The notes beneath the pieces were generated by a model. That model ran no database searches. It saw only the letters and a list, made by a program, of their open reading frames with translations, and had not been told where the DNA came from. This document shows, one piece after another, positions 9,316-18,422 of a stretch of 64,000 nucleotides of DNA (positions within the stretch are counted from its first letter, which is position 1; every line of letters begins with the position of its first letter). The DNA comes from Paenibacillus sp. DCT19 (GTDB lineage: Bacteria > Bacillota > Bacilli > Paenibacillales > Paenibacillaceae): the NCBI RefSeq assembly GCF_003268635.1, contig NZ_CP029639.1, positions 246,001 through 310,000 on the forward strand, written 5' to 3'. The position numbers and the translations under genes were made by a program.

Positions 9316-9948
9316 TTAAGTTTGGTTCCAGTTCTCTCCGGTGAGGTATTTCTCGGTGAGGATGGATAACATCTGAATGCCGACTTCATTATGTCCACCT
9401 TCGGGAATAATGATATCTGCATATTTTTTGGATGGCTCGATAAAAGCGTCGTGCATAGGTTTCACAGTTTCGAGATATTGCTTGTACACCGATTGAATCG
9501 TCCGTCCGCGTTCCTCGATATCCCGCAGCACTCTGCGTAGAATCCGTACATCGGAATCCGTGTCTACGAACACTTTAATGTCCATTAAGGCACGTAGCGT
9601 TTCATCGATTAGCACATGCAATCCTTCTACAATGACGATATGGTTCGGTGCCAGTTCAACCGTCTCATCGGCAGCACGGTTATCTATGGTGAAGTCATAT
9701 ACGGGAGCATACGCCGCTTGGCCTTTTTTCAACAGGGTGAGATGCTCAATTAACAGATCATTATCAAAAGCAAAGGGATGATCGTAATTGGTGAGTCGAC
9801 GTTGCTCAGGTGTGAGCTGCGACTGGTCTTTGTAATAATTGTCTTGGGATATAAACGTTACTTTACCTGTTCCCAGACGGTCTATAACGGAGCGAGCTAC
9901 CGTCGTTTTACCGGATCCGGTTCCTCCGGCGATACCAATGATGAGCAT
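9316..9948 (-). CDS. udk: Uridine kinase
   Basis: Phosphorylates uridine and cytidine to UMP and CMP in pyrimidine salvage, in the cytoplasm. The P-loop GGTGSGKT is at residues ~8-15 and the family stretch RILRRVLRDIEERGRT, then YLETVKPMHDAFIEPSK and ADIIIPEGG, is intact. The 210-residue length is standard. The ATG at 9948 starts directly before the conserved LIIGIAGGTGSG; GGGAGG lies about 14 bases upstream, a long spacing, and no better start exists. It stands alone, with the leftward terminator about 200 bases downstream. Confidence 0.96.
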   Translation of the reverse strand: MLIIGIAGGTGSGKTTVARSVIDRLGTGKVTFISQDNYYKDQSQLTPEQRRLTNYDHPFAFDNDLLIEHLTLLKKGQAAYAPVYDFTIDNRAADETVELAPNHIVIVEGLHVLIDETLRALMDIKVFVDTDSDVRILRRVLRDIEERGRTIQSVYKQYLETVKPMHDAFIEPSKKYADIIIPEGGHNEVGIQMLSILTEKYLTGENWNQT

Positions 9949-10264
9949 GGTTATTCCATAAACCTCCCTAGAATGGCAGCATGATCATGGATGAAGAGTG
10001 CGATATCTGATCTATTCATCACTCTTATCCACATGTCTGTCTGTGAATGCACAATTCCTTTATTGTACCATAGGGCACTTCTTTTTTCACCTGAAGCAAG
10101 TGACCATGTTTTGCCTACTTGGGAGATTGTGCGCATACTGTCACGAATGGAATAGCCCTTGTACTATTTTACTCTAATGTTCTGGATGCTGTTATTTAAG
10201 ACGTACGCATACGGCACGTGCACTTCAACAGAGAAAGGATCCAATTTTCCCTAATTTTGAATGA
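9949..10264. other. Gene-free stretch between udk and the licT promoter
   Basis: Divergent upstream region of udk and licT. A 61-codon frame on the minus strand ends at the udk ribosome site but has no family features and is probably chance. I see no further structured element here. Confidence 0.5.
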
Positions 10265-10292
10265 TTGACTTTTTGGAGGACAGGCCTATAAT
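10265..10292 (+). promoter_or_regulatory. Sigma-A-type promoter of the beta-glucoside operon
   Basis: TTGACT at 10265-10270 and a perfect TATAAT at 10287-10292 are separated by 16 bases. The expected start of transcription, near 10299, places the RAT element at the very 5' end of the leader. Confidence 0.75.
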
Positions 10293-10312
10293 AATACATA
10301 TATACTTAACAC

Positions 10313-10342
10313 GGACTGTTACTGGGAGAGCCAGGCATGACC
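10313..10342 (+). promoter_or_regulatory. RAT antiterminator element 1
   Basis: The 30-base element begins GGACTGTTACTGG and ends CCAGGCATGACC, matching the ribonucleic antiterminator consensus bound by BglG/LicT/SacY proteins. Its last bases (GACC) are also the first bases of the following terminator stem, the usual mutually exclusive arrangement. It controls licT itself. Confidence 0.9.
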
Positions 10343-10385
10343 GAATTCGATTATTTAACTGTAATCGCTTTCGGTCTTTTTTTAT
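10338..10385 (+). terminator. Conditional terminator overlapping RAT 1
   Basis: GACCGAA...CGATTA pairs with TAATCG...TTCGGTC, with a two-base internal mismatch, followed by seven T. RAT folding removes the 5' side of the stem, allowing read-through into licT when the protein is active. Confidence 0.85.
10360..10373 (+). promoter_or_regulatory. Candidate cre site inside the terminator
   Basis: TGTAATCGCTTTCG matches 13 of 14 positions of the CcpA consensus TGWAANCGNTNWCA. It lies downstream of the promoter and within the terminator stem, where CcpA could act as a roadblock. Catabolite repression is expected for a beta-glucoside operon. Confidence 0.5.
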
Positions 10386-10406
10386 TTCAGGCGGGGGGTG
10401 AGGGCA

Positions 10407-11231
10407 TTGAAGGTTATTAAAAAAGTAAATAACAACGTGGCAATTGCCATTAATGATAAGAATGAAGAGGTATTCGTCGTAGGTAAGGGTGTAGGGTTTC
10501 TGAAAACCCCTTATGAGCTGACGGAGACGGATCTGGTTGAGAAAATTTTCGTGGCACCGAAGAACATCCGTATGTATGATCTGCTGAACAGCATTCCCAT
10601 TGAGGATATATATCTGGCAGAGGAAATCATCAAGCTGGGCAGTCAGATTTTGAATAAACAATTTAACACGAACTTGCTTCTCACCCTGTCCGACCATATT
10701 AGTTTTGCACTGACCCGGCATCGTGAAGGTGTGCATATCAAGAACCCGTTGGAGTGGGAAGTTCGCACCTTATATCCAGATGAGACCCGTGTGGGTGAGA
10801 CAGCGTTGAAGCTGATTCAGGAGAAAACGAATGTGGACTTGCCAGCGGCCGAGACGACACTGATTGCCCTGCATTTTGTAAATGCACAGGTGGGCTCGGG
10901 TGAGATGAGTGATACGACCAAAGTAACGACGGTAACGGGTGAGATTTTGTCCGTGATCAAATATGCGCTCAAAATTGATTTTCAGGAAGACTCGATTCAT
11001 TTTATGCGATTTGCAACACATATAAGGTACTTCATCATGCGACAGATGAGCGGCAAATCGCTGAAGGATGAGAATGAATCACTTTTCCTGATGGTCAAAG
11101 AGAAGTTTCCTAAGGAATTGGCCTGTGTTGAGAAAATCGCTGATTTTCTGAGTAACAACTATGGCTGGACCTGTTCTGATGATGAAAAGTTATATCTCAT
11201 TCTGCATATTCAACGATTGATCTCGAATTAA
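10407..11231 (+). CDS. licT: BglG/LicT-family transcriptional antiterminator
   Basis: RNA-binding antiterminator for beta-glucoside genes. The N-terminal co-antiterminator domain (residues 1-55, MKVIKKVNNNVAIAINDKNE) binds the RAT; two PRD domains follow (about 65-165 and 170-272) whose histidines are phosphorylated by the PTS, for example in DHISFALTRH and ALHFVNAQ. I chose TTG at 10407, giving the typical MKVIKKVNNN start about 8 bases after GGGGGGTGAG; GTG at 10398 would add three residues. RATs lie before both this gene and the PTS gene, so it should control its own and the downstream transcription in response to the substrate and EII activity. The symbol is by family; sacY/bglG-type paralogues cannot be separated by eye. 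Confidence 0.92.
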   Translation: MKVIKKVNNNVAIAINDKNEEVFVVGKGVGFLKTPYELTETDLVEKIFVAPKNIRMYDLLNSIPIEDIYLAEEIIKLGSQILNKQFNTNLLLTLSDHISFALTRHREGVHIKNPLEWEVRTLYPDETRVGETALKLIQEKTNVDLPAAETTLIALHFVNAQVGSGEMSDTTKVTTVTGEILSVIKYALKIDFQEDSIHFMRFATHIRYFIMRQMSGKSLKDENESLFLMVKEKFPKELACVEKIADFLSNNYGWTCSDDEKLYLILHIQRLISN

Positions 11232-11251
11232 CCAACCGAATAACAACTTAT

Positions 11252-11322
11252 GGACTGTTACTGATTCGATCAGGCATGACCAAGCGTAGGGAATGACGAT
11301 TCCTCGGCTTGGTCATTTTTTA
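11252..11322 (+). promoter_or_regulatory. RAT antiterminator element 2 with overlapping terminator
   Basis: A second RAT starts GGACTGTTACTGATTCG and ends TCAGGCATGACC at 11281. The terminator TGACCAAGC...GCTTGGTCA followed by six T runs from 11278 to 11322 and shares the last RAT bases. Flanking sequence in the two RATs is identical at the ends and differs in the loops. It puts the EII permease and downstream genes under a second LicT-dependent checkpoint. Confidence 0.92.
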
Positions 11323-11368
11323 TATACATTTCAATTTATCGTTCATTTTCATGTAGAGGAGAAGGGTC

Positions 11369-13296
11369 ATGAACAACCAAGACTTGGCTAAAAACGTGCT
11401 TGATCTTGTTGGTGGGGAACAAAATATCTCGGGTCTGACGCACTGTGCAACCCGGTTGCGATTTGTATTAAAAGATGATAACAAGGCAGATCTTAAAGCG
11501 CTGGATCAGCTTGAGGGTGTGCTTCGCGCGCAGAACTCCGGCGGTCAGGTGCAGATCGTTATTGGTGCAAAGGTAGACGCTGTTTACAGTGAAGTGAGAA
11601 AACTGACTTCAGATCGAATCGGCGGGGGAGAAGAATCAGTCGATAATGGACCGAAGAAGAGACGTAACCCTGTCAATGTGGTACTTGAGACCATTGCGGG
11701 AATATTTACACCTGTACTGCCGGCTCTGGTCGGCTGCGGGATGATCAAATGTTTATCCACCGTCATGGCTGCGATGGATGGCTTGAAGGTTCAGGCTTCC
11801 TCACGATCATTAACATGATTGGTGACCTCATCTTTTATTTCCTGCCATTCTTCCTGGCAGTTAGTGCAGCACATCGTTTCAAAACCAATCCATACCTAGC
11901 AGTTGCGCTTGCTGCGGGACTGATGCATCCAACGATTTTGAATGCTGCTGCTCAGATCGCTGATACAGGTGTAAGTACAATCGATTTCCTGGGTATGCCA
12001 ATCCTGCTCATGAAGTATTCATCTTCCGTCATTCCGATCATTCTGGCGGTATGGATTATGAGCTACGTATATCCACTCGTAAATCGTGTCATTCCTAAAT
12101 TTTTGCAAGTTTTGCTTACGCCAATGATTGTCCTATTTATTATGATTCCACTGGAGTTAATCGTATTTGGACCGGTTGGTTCACATATTGGTGACTGGCT
12201 GACGAATGGAATTAACTCGTTATTCTCAACCGCAGGTGTTCTGGCGGGGGCTATCCTTGGATTCTTCAAACCAATCATGGTTATGTTCGGTATGCACTAT
12301 GCCATTATGCCGATTCAGGTTCAACAAGTGGCTACATTGGGAGCGACTGTATTGTTGCCTACAGCACTCGCGGCCAACTTGGCTCAAGCAGGCGCAGCTT
12401 TCGGTGTCTTTTTCCTAACAAAGAGCAAAACCATGAAATCCGCAGCCGGATCAAGTGGTTTCACAGCATTGTTCGGTATTACTGAACCGGCGATCTATGG
12501 GGTCACACTGAAATACAAACGCCCATTCTTCGCAGGATGTCTCGCTGGAGGTCTGGTTGGTGGATTCTACAGCCTGGTGCATACAACAGCCAACGCGATT
12601 GCCCTTCCGGGTGTATTGGCACTGGGCACGTACACATCTGACCGTTATATGTATGTCGTTATTGGCTGTATTGCTGCAGTGGTACTGGGATTTGTGTTCA
12701 CGTTGATTGCGGGCATTAAAGAAGACACCGCAGGAGCTACAACGAAGCAACCGGCGAATGGTGCAGTAGATGGCGTACAGTCCGTAATTGCGACAGAGCA
12801 GGCTTCCGCACTGACTTCTTCTCAGGATTCGACATCGACAGACATGTTGATCGTAAGTCCAATGACAGGGGAGATTAAACCGATCTCCGAGGTAGAGGAT
12901 CAAGCTTTTGCACAAGAGCTAATGGGTAAAGGCATCGCTGTGGTTCCAACAGAGGGTAAAGTGTACGCTCCATTTGACGGTGTGGTTGAAGCACTTTATC
13001 GTACCAAACACGCCATTGGTTTGAAGGCCGCGAATGGGGTTGAGATTCTCATTCATATTGGAGTGGATACCGTCAGTCTGAAAGGGAAATATTTTAACGC
13101 TCATATCACACAGGGACAAGCCATCAAAGCAGGTGATTTGTTGGTGGAATTTGATCCGGAGGGCATTACAGCCGCAGGTTATAACACCATTACGTCTATT
13201 GTGGTAACTAATATGCAGCAGTATGGAGATGTCCTAACTACAGCAACCAGTGGCTCGATCCGTGAAAGTGAAGCGCTGATTAAGCTGATTCCATAA
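11369..13296 (+). CDS. bglP: PTS beta-glucoside permease EIIBCA (frameshifted in this sequence)
   Basis: Imports and phosphorylates aryl-beta-glucosides or cellobiose-like sugars. EIIB is at residues 1-90 with the phospho-cysteine in GLTHCATRLRF; EIIC is a multi-span membrane domain; EIIA is at the C-terminus, with GVEILIHIGVDTVSLKG carrying the active histidine. The frame breaks near 11772-11780: the first frame reads TPVLPALVGCGMIK and then goes out of phase, and the continuation GWLEGSGFLTIINMIGDL lies in the -1 frame. A single missing base (GGG read as GG) restores the domain, and both halves are otherwise complete, so this is more likely a sequence error than a pseudogene. RAT 2 lies directly upstream; the beta-glucosidase follows 42 bases downstream. 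Confidence 0.9.
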
Positions 13297-13323
13297 CACT
13301 TTAAAACTACTAACAAAACGTAA

Positions 13324-14796
<1,473 letters not shown>

Positions 14797-14802
14797 TTCT
14801 CC

Positions 14803-15768
14803 ATGAATATTTTGGGTCGTATTAAAAAAATTCCCGGCGGCTTGCTTATCGTGCCTATGATGCTCGCCGCTGTAATCAACACGGTGTTCCCGTCATTCTT
14901 TCAGATTGGTGATCCCACCACAGCACTGTTCACGTCCAAAGGCACCATGGTGCTCATTGGCATGATTTTGCTGGTATCAGGCACACAGCTGAACCTATCA
15001 CAGCTTCTGGTAACCTTAAAGAGAGCGGGTGTGCTCTGTGCCTCACGGATTCTCATCAGTGTGCTGTTTGGCTGGGCATTCGTACATTTCTTCGGAATCA
15101 GTGGCATTGGCGGTGTATCTGCAGTAGCTTTTATCGCTGTCCTGACAAGCTGTAACCCGGGATTATATCTGGCCTTGATGAACACATACGGAGATGATGT
15201 GGATCGTGCCGCGTTTGGTATTCTGAATCTAATCGCTGTTCCGGTTATTCCCATCATGATATTGAATACGGCGAGTGGGGTCGGTATAGATCTGCTCAGT
15301 GTGCTGGCTACACTGGTGCCTTTTCTCATTGGAATCCTGCTTGGTAATCTGGACGGTAATATTCAGAAGATGTTCGCGCCTGGGACACTGATTCTGTTAC
15401 CATTTCTGGGTACAAGCTTCGGATCCAACATTGATCTGCGTATTGCATTTCAGTCCAGTCTGTCCGGCTTGCTGGTCACGGTGTTGTTTATGCTGATCTG
15501 TATGCTTCCGCTCATTGGAGTTGATCGGGCAATCTTGAAACGACCGGGTTATGCCGCTGCTGCAACATGCTCGGTTGCTGGACTATCCATGGTTGTACCG
15601 TCGATGGCAGCAGAATTCAATCCGGCATATGCACCGTATGTTGACACAGCCATCGCTCAGATCGCGTTTGCCGTGATCCTGACCTCGTTGACTGTTCCTT
15701 ATATTGTGAAGCGATTGGCAGGAGCAGGAGTGAAAACTTCGATAGTGGCCAATAAATCAAGCCATTGA
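14803..15768 (+). CDS. KdgT-family permease (2-keto-3-deoxygluconate transporter family)
   Basis: Integral membrane protein of 321 residues with about ten hydrophobic segments. The start MNILGRIKKIPGGLLIVPMM and the region AVLTSCNPGLYLALMNTYGD match the KdgT family, which imports 2-keto-3-deoxygluconate by proton symport. It begins six bases after the beta-glucosidase stop, without a strong ribosome site of its own (GGAG lies about 19 bases upstream), so it is probably coupled to the operon. Why a KDG-type permease should sit in a beta-glucoside operon is unclear; it may carry another sugar acid or aglycone product. The family is clear, the substrate is not. Confidence 0.8.
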   Translation: MNILGRIKKIPGGLLIVPMMLAAVINTVFPSFFQIGDPTTALFTSKGTMVLIGMILLVSGTQLNLSQLLVTLKRAGVLCASRILISVLFGWAFVHFFGISGIGGVSAVAFIAVLTSCNPGLYLALMNTYGDDVDRAAFGILNLIAVPVIPIMILNTASGVGIDLLSVLATLVPFLIGILLGNLDGNIQKMFAPGTLILLPFLGTSFGSNIDLRIAFQSSLSGLLVTVLFMLICMLPLIGVDRAILKRPGYAAAATCSVAGLSMVVPSMAAEFNPAYAPYVDTAIAQIAFAVILTSLTVPYIVKRLAGAGVKTSIVANKSSH

Positions 15769-15810
15769 TTCAAGCCAATCAGGAACAGTTAACAATTTAA
15801 GCTTATAAAT

Positions 15811-15862
15811 GAAACAGCACGTTATCCGTCTTAATAAGCCGGGCAACGTGCTGTTTCGTTTT
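15811..15862. terminator. Terminator between the bgl operon and the DJ-1 gene
   Basis: GAAACAGCACGTT pairs with CAACGTGCTGTTTC across a 20-base loop and is followed by GTTTTGTTTC on the plus strand. It ends the rightward operon and may also serve the convergent gene. Confidence 0.8.
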
Positions 15863-15923
15863 GTTTCATCTATATCAATTCATGGGGGAGATGAGGGTTA
15901 GTGCTGTCTTCAGTCTTGTAGTC

Positions 15924-16607
15924 TTACAGACCAAGCAGTTCTTTGACGCTTTCGCCTACTGCTTTGCTGGACTGTGGGTTCTGACCCGTAACTAGGCGAC
16001 CGTCAGTTGTCACATAAGAGCTGAATGCAGCCGCTTTGTCGTAACGACCTGCACGTTCTCTAAGTGCGTCTTCCAGCAGGAACGGAACGTAGTCCGTTTG
16101 TTGTGCCAGTGATTCCTCTTCATTAGTGAAGCCGGAAACGGTTTTATCCTTGATCAGCAGCAAGCCATTGGACAGCTTCACGTTAAGCAAGGCTGTAACA
16201 CCGTGGCATACACCGGATACAACGCCGCCTTTTTCATAGATTTCACGAGAAAGCTCTTGCAGCTCAGCATTATCCGGGAAATCCCACATTGTACCATGAC
16301 CACCTGTGAAGTAGATCGCGTCATAGTCGCTGGCTTTCACGTCGCTTGGTTTCAACGTATTTTTCAATTTGTTCATGAACGCTTCGTTCTCATAATAGGC
16401 TTTGGTACTTTCATCTAGGGAATCACCCAGACTTTTCGGATCGAGAGGTACATTACCGCCGAGTGGGCTGACCAAGTCGATCTGTACATTGTCATTATGA
16501 TCGAATTCCTCGATAAAGTGAGTTGCTTCGCTCAACCACAAGCCGGTAGGCTCGTCCTTTGTTGCGTATTTATCCACATTGGTCAGGACAACTAATATTT
16601 TTTTCAT
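15924..16607 (-). CDS. DJ-1/PfpI family protein (HchA-like)
   Basis: Cytoplasmic protein of the class I glutamine-amidotransferase-like fold, 227 residues. The nucleophilic-elbow cysteine is in SGVCHGVTALL, preceded by YFTGGHGTMWDFPD; this matches Hsp31/HchA-like chaperone or glyoxalase proteins. The ATG follows AGGAGG (minus strand) at good spacing. The gene is divergent from a TetR regulator with a shared intergenic region containing an inverted repeat, so the regulator may control it. A role in carbonyl or electrophile stress is plausible from the family, but not shown by the sequence. Confidence 0.9.
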   Translation of the reverse strand: MKKILVVLTNVDKYATKDEPTGLWLSEATHFIEEFDHNDNVQIDLVSPLGGNVPLDPKSLGDSLDESTKAYYENEAFMNKLKNTLKPSDVKASDYDAIYFTGGHGTMWDFPDNAELQELSREIYEKGGVVSGVCHGVTALLNVKLSNGLLLIKDKTVSGFTNEEESLAQQTDYVPFLLEDALRERAGRYDKAAAFSSYVTTDGRLVTGQNPQSSKAVGESVKELLGL

Positions 16608-16705
16608 AAAGAAAACCTCCTGTGTGATGTATCGTTATTTAAATTGTGTAAAATATAATTTTGTAAAACTTAATGATCTAAATATATCATAACCAAATTT
16701 CAAAG

Positions 16706-16731
16706 TAAACTAAAATTCCGAAAGTAGTTTA
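16706..16731. promoter_or_regulatory. Inverted repeat, candidate TetR operator
   Basis: TAAACTA (16706-16712) and TAGTTTA (16725-16731) form a perfect 7-base inverted repeat with a 12-base spacer, in the divergent region between the DJ-1 gene and the TetR gene. Position and symmetry fit an operator; the region is AT-rich, so chance is possible. Confidence 0.35.
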
Positions 16732-16874
16732 ATTGGTATAACATATCTATTTCGTCTTTCCGTGCTATACTTTATATATCGCCTATTTGGTGCACCGTGA
16801 AACAATTGCATGATTTGCATCGAAGCTATAACAACAAAGATAGGTAATTGAATGCATATAGAGGAGGGCACTCC

Positions 16875-17522
16875 ATGAAACGTCTGGAGAACTCACAGAA
16901 ATTTTTGACCAAGATGATACCTGTGCTACGCACAACGGCAATTAGTTCGCTTCGAATGGATGACGTGGCCAGGCATATGGATATCAGCAAGGCAACGCTA
17001 TATAAATACTTCTCTTCCAAAGAGGAAATTATCCAGAATATTTTGGAGGACTACATCGCAGAGATTCATGATTCCAGAGCTATGATGATGGATGACTCGA
17101 TTCCATTCGAACGTCGCTTCCAGATTGCGTACCAGCATTCCATCTCACATGTGTTATATCTGCCTGAATTTTTCTGGAGTGATGTGAAGAAGCTGTATCC
17201 AGCAATTTTTGAGGGTTTTTCGACTGCATTGCGCCATCATAGTGAGCAGTTATGTCACTTTTTTGAAGAGGGAATGGATCGACGTGTATTTAATCGAATT
17301 AATCCCATTCTGTACATGATTCAGGATGAGGCAGTCATTCGAAAAGTGGCCGAGCCAACATTTTCAATTATGTATGATATGACCATTCGCCAGGCGCTGT
17401 ATGATTATTATCTGATGAAGAAGAACCAGTTATTGAATCCAGAGCGCATTGCATCTCTCGATGATCAGCCTGTAAAAGCACATATTCACGAGTTGATTCA
17501 ACAGCTATCACGAACGATGTAA
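16875..17522 (+). CDS. TetR/AcrR-family regulator
   Basis: Dimeric DNA-binding repressor of 215 residues. The helix-turn-helix is at about residues 24-54: ISSLRMDDVARHMDISKATL followed by YKYFSSKEEI. The C-terminal half is a ligand/dimer domain that I cannot place in a subfamily. ATG at 16875 is preceded by GAGGAGG; the frame opens earlier, but that start has no ribosome site. The divergent neighbour is the DJ-1 protein, and downstream is a small secreted protein about 190 bases away with its own ribosome site. Autoregulation and control of the divergent gene are inferred from layout. Confidence 0.88.
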   Translation: MKRLENSQKFLTKMIPVLRTTAISSLRMDDVARHMDISKATLYKYFSSKEEIIQNILEDYIAEIHDSRAMMMDDSIPFERRFQIAYQHSISHVLYLPEFFWSDVKKLYPAIFEGFSTALRHHSEQLCHFFEEGMDRRVFNRINPILYMIQDEAVIRKVAEPTFSIMYDMTIRQALYDYYLMKKNQLLNPERIASLDDQPVKAHIHELIQQLSRTM

Positions 17523-17715
17523 TACGGGGATTTAGGTAACCAATTGGGTTGAAATATATCTGAAAATGTAAGTACAGGATGGTTACGGGATAGGTTGATC
17601 CAAACATTTTAAATTTAATTTTAAATGGATTGTACAACTAGGTCTTTTGATATAGAATATCGGAGAAAACCGTACTATATTGGTACATATTACATATCCA
17701 ATCGGAGGACAACAG

Positions 17716-18180
17716 ATGAAACGGACTGGCAAATTCTTCACTTCGACAATGGTTGCTGCTATTGCAGCAGTATCGATCGTTGGCTCGGCTTCGGCGAGCG
17801 CAGTTTTTAACTCGAACACTTCGAGCATTAATGCGATCGACATCAGCAAAATGGACATCGAGACTGCGCTGATGATGGTTCAGCAAGAACGTACTAAATT
17901 ACTGGATGCTCAATTGCAGATGCAAATTCAGGAAGTTCAGAAACGCAATCAACAGATTGCAGACTTGAACGCACAATTACACGTTGCTCAACAAAATGGT
18001 GATGAGGCTTTGGCTCAGCAGTTGAAGAACCAAATTGATGCAGCAAGTAATTCACAGCAAATGGACATGCTTCGTTTGCAGTCCATGTCGAACAAGCGCA
18101 ATGAGGCTTTTGATCTGATGACTAATTTTGTGAAGAAAATGCAAGATTCCAGATCCTCCATCATCGGTAACATGCGATAA
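17716..18180 (+). CDS. Small secreted coiled-coil protein, function unknown
   Basis: Predicted exported protein of 154 residues. MKRTGKFFTSTMVAAIAAVS and the following SASA-SA form a signal peptide. The mature part is rich in Gln, Asn, Ala and Leu with heptad-like spacing (ALMMVQQERTKLLDAQLQMQ and later repeats), indicating a long helical coiled coil. No cysteine or membrane anchor is seen. Start chosen at 17716, where GGAGGA lies at proper distance. It stands alone with its own terminator. I do not recognise a family. Confidence 0.75.
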   Translation: MKRTGKFFTSTMVAAIAAVSIVGSASASAVFNSNTSSINAIDISKMDIETALMMVQQERTKLLDAQLQMQIQEVQKRNQQIADLNAQLHVAQQNGDEALAQQLKNQIDAASNSQQMDMLRLQSMSNKRNEAFDLMTNFVKKMQDSRSSIIGNMR

Positions 18181-18254
18181 GCGCAACCGCAACCGCATTA
18201 TAATCTATAACTAGGTAGGTTGGAGAATTCGAAGACCGGTTCTGGTTATAACCC

Positions 18255-18299
18255 AAAAGAGCGAAGCACGGAACTTAAGTTCCATGCTTCGCTCTTTTA
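18255..18299 (+). terminator. Rho-independent terminator
   Basis: AAAAGAGCGAAGCA pairs with TGCTTCGCTCTTTT around a 16-base loop that itself contains GGAACTTAAGTTCC. It follows the small secreted protein. Confidence 0.88.
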
Positions 18300-18422
18300 T
18301 TTGCATATATTCACCATGGTGAATGCTTTATCTTCTTATCACTACATGTTACATCACGGTGAAGGTGCATATGTTCTATATCCCATCGTCAGATGTGATA
18401 CGAAATGAACATGACGGATCGG

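Noticed and set aside
9951..10136. 61-codon minus-strand frame ending at the udk ribosome site
   Set aside because: No family features, no ribosome site; likely chance, though a short leader peptide cannot be excluded.
12451..12915. 154-codon frame opposite the EIIBCA gene
   Set aside because: Cys- and Arg-rich composition and no start signal; a shadow of the membrane domain.
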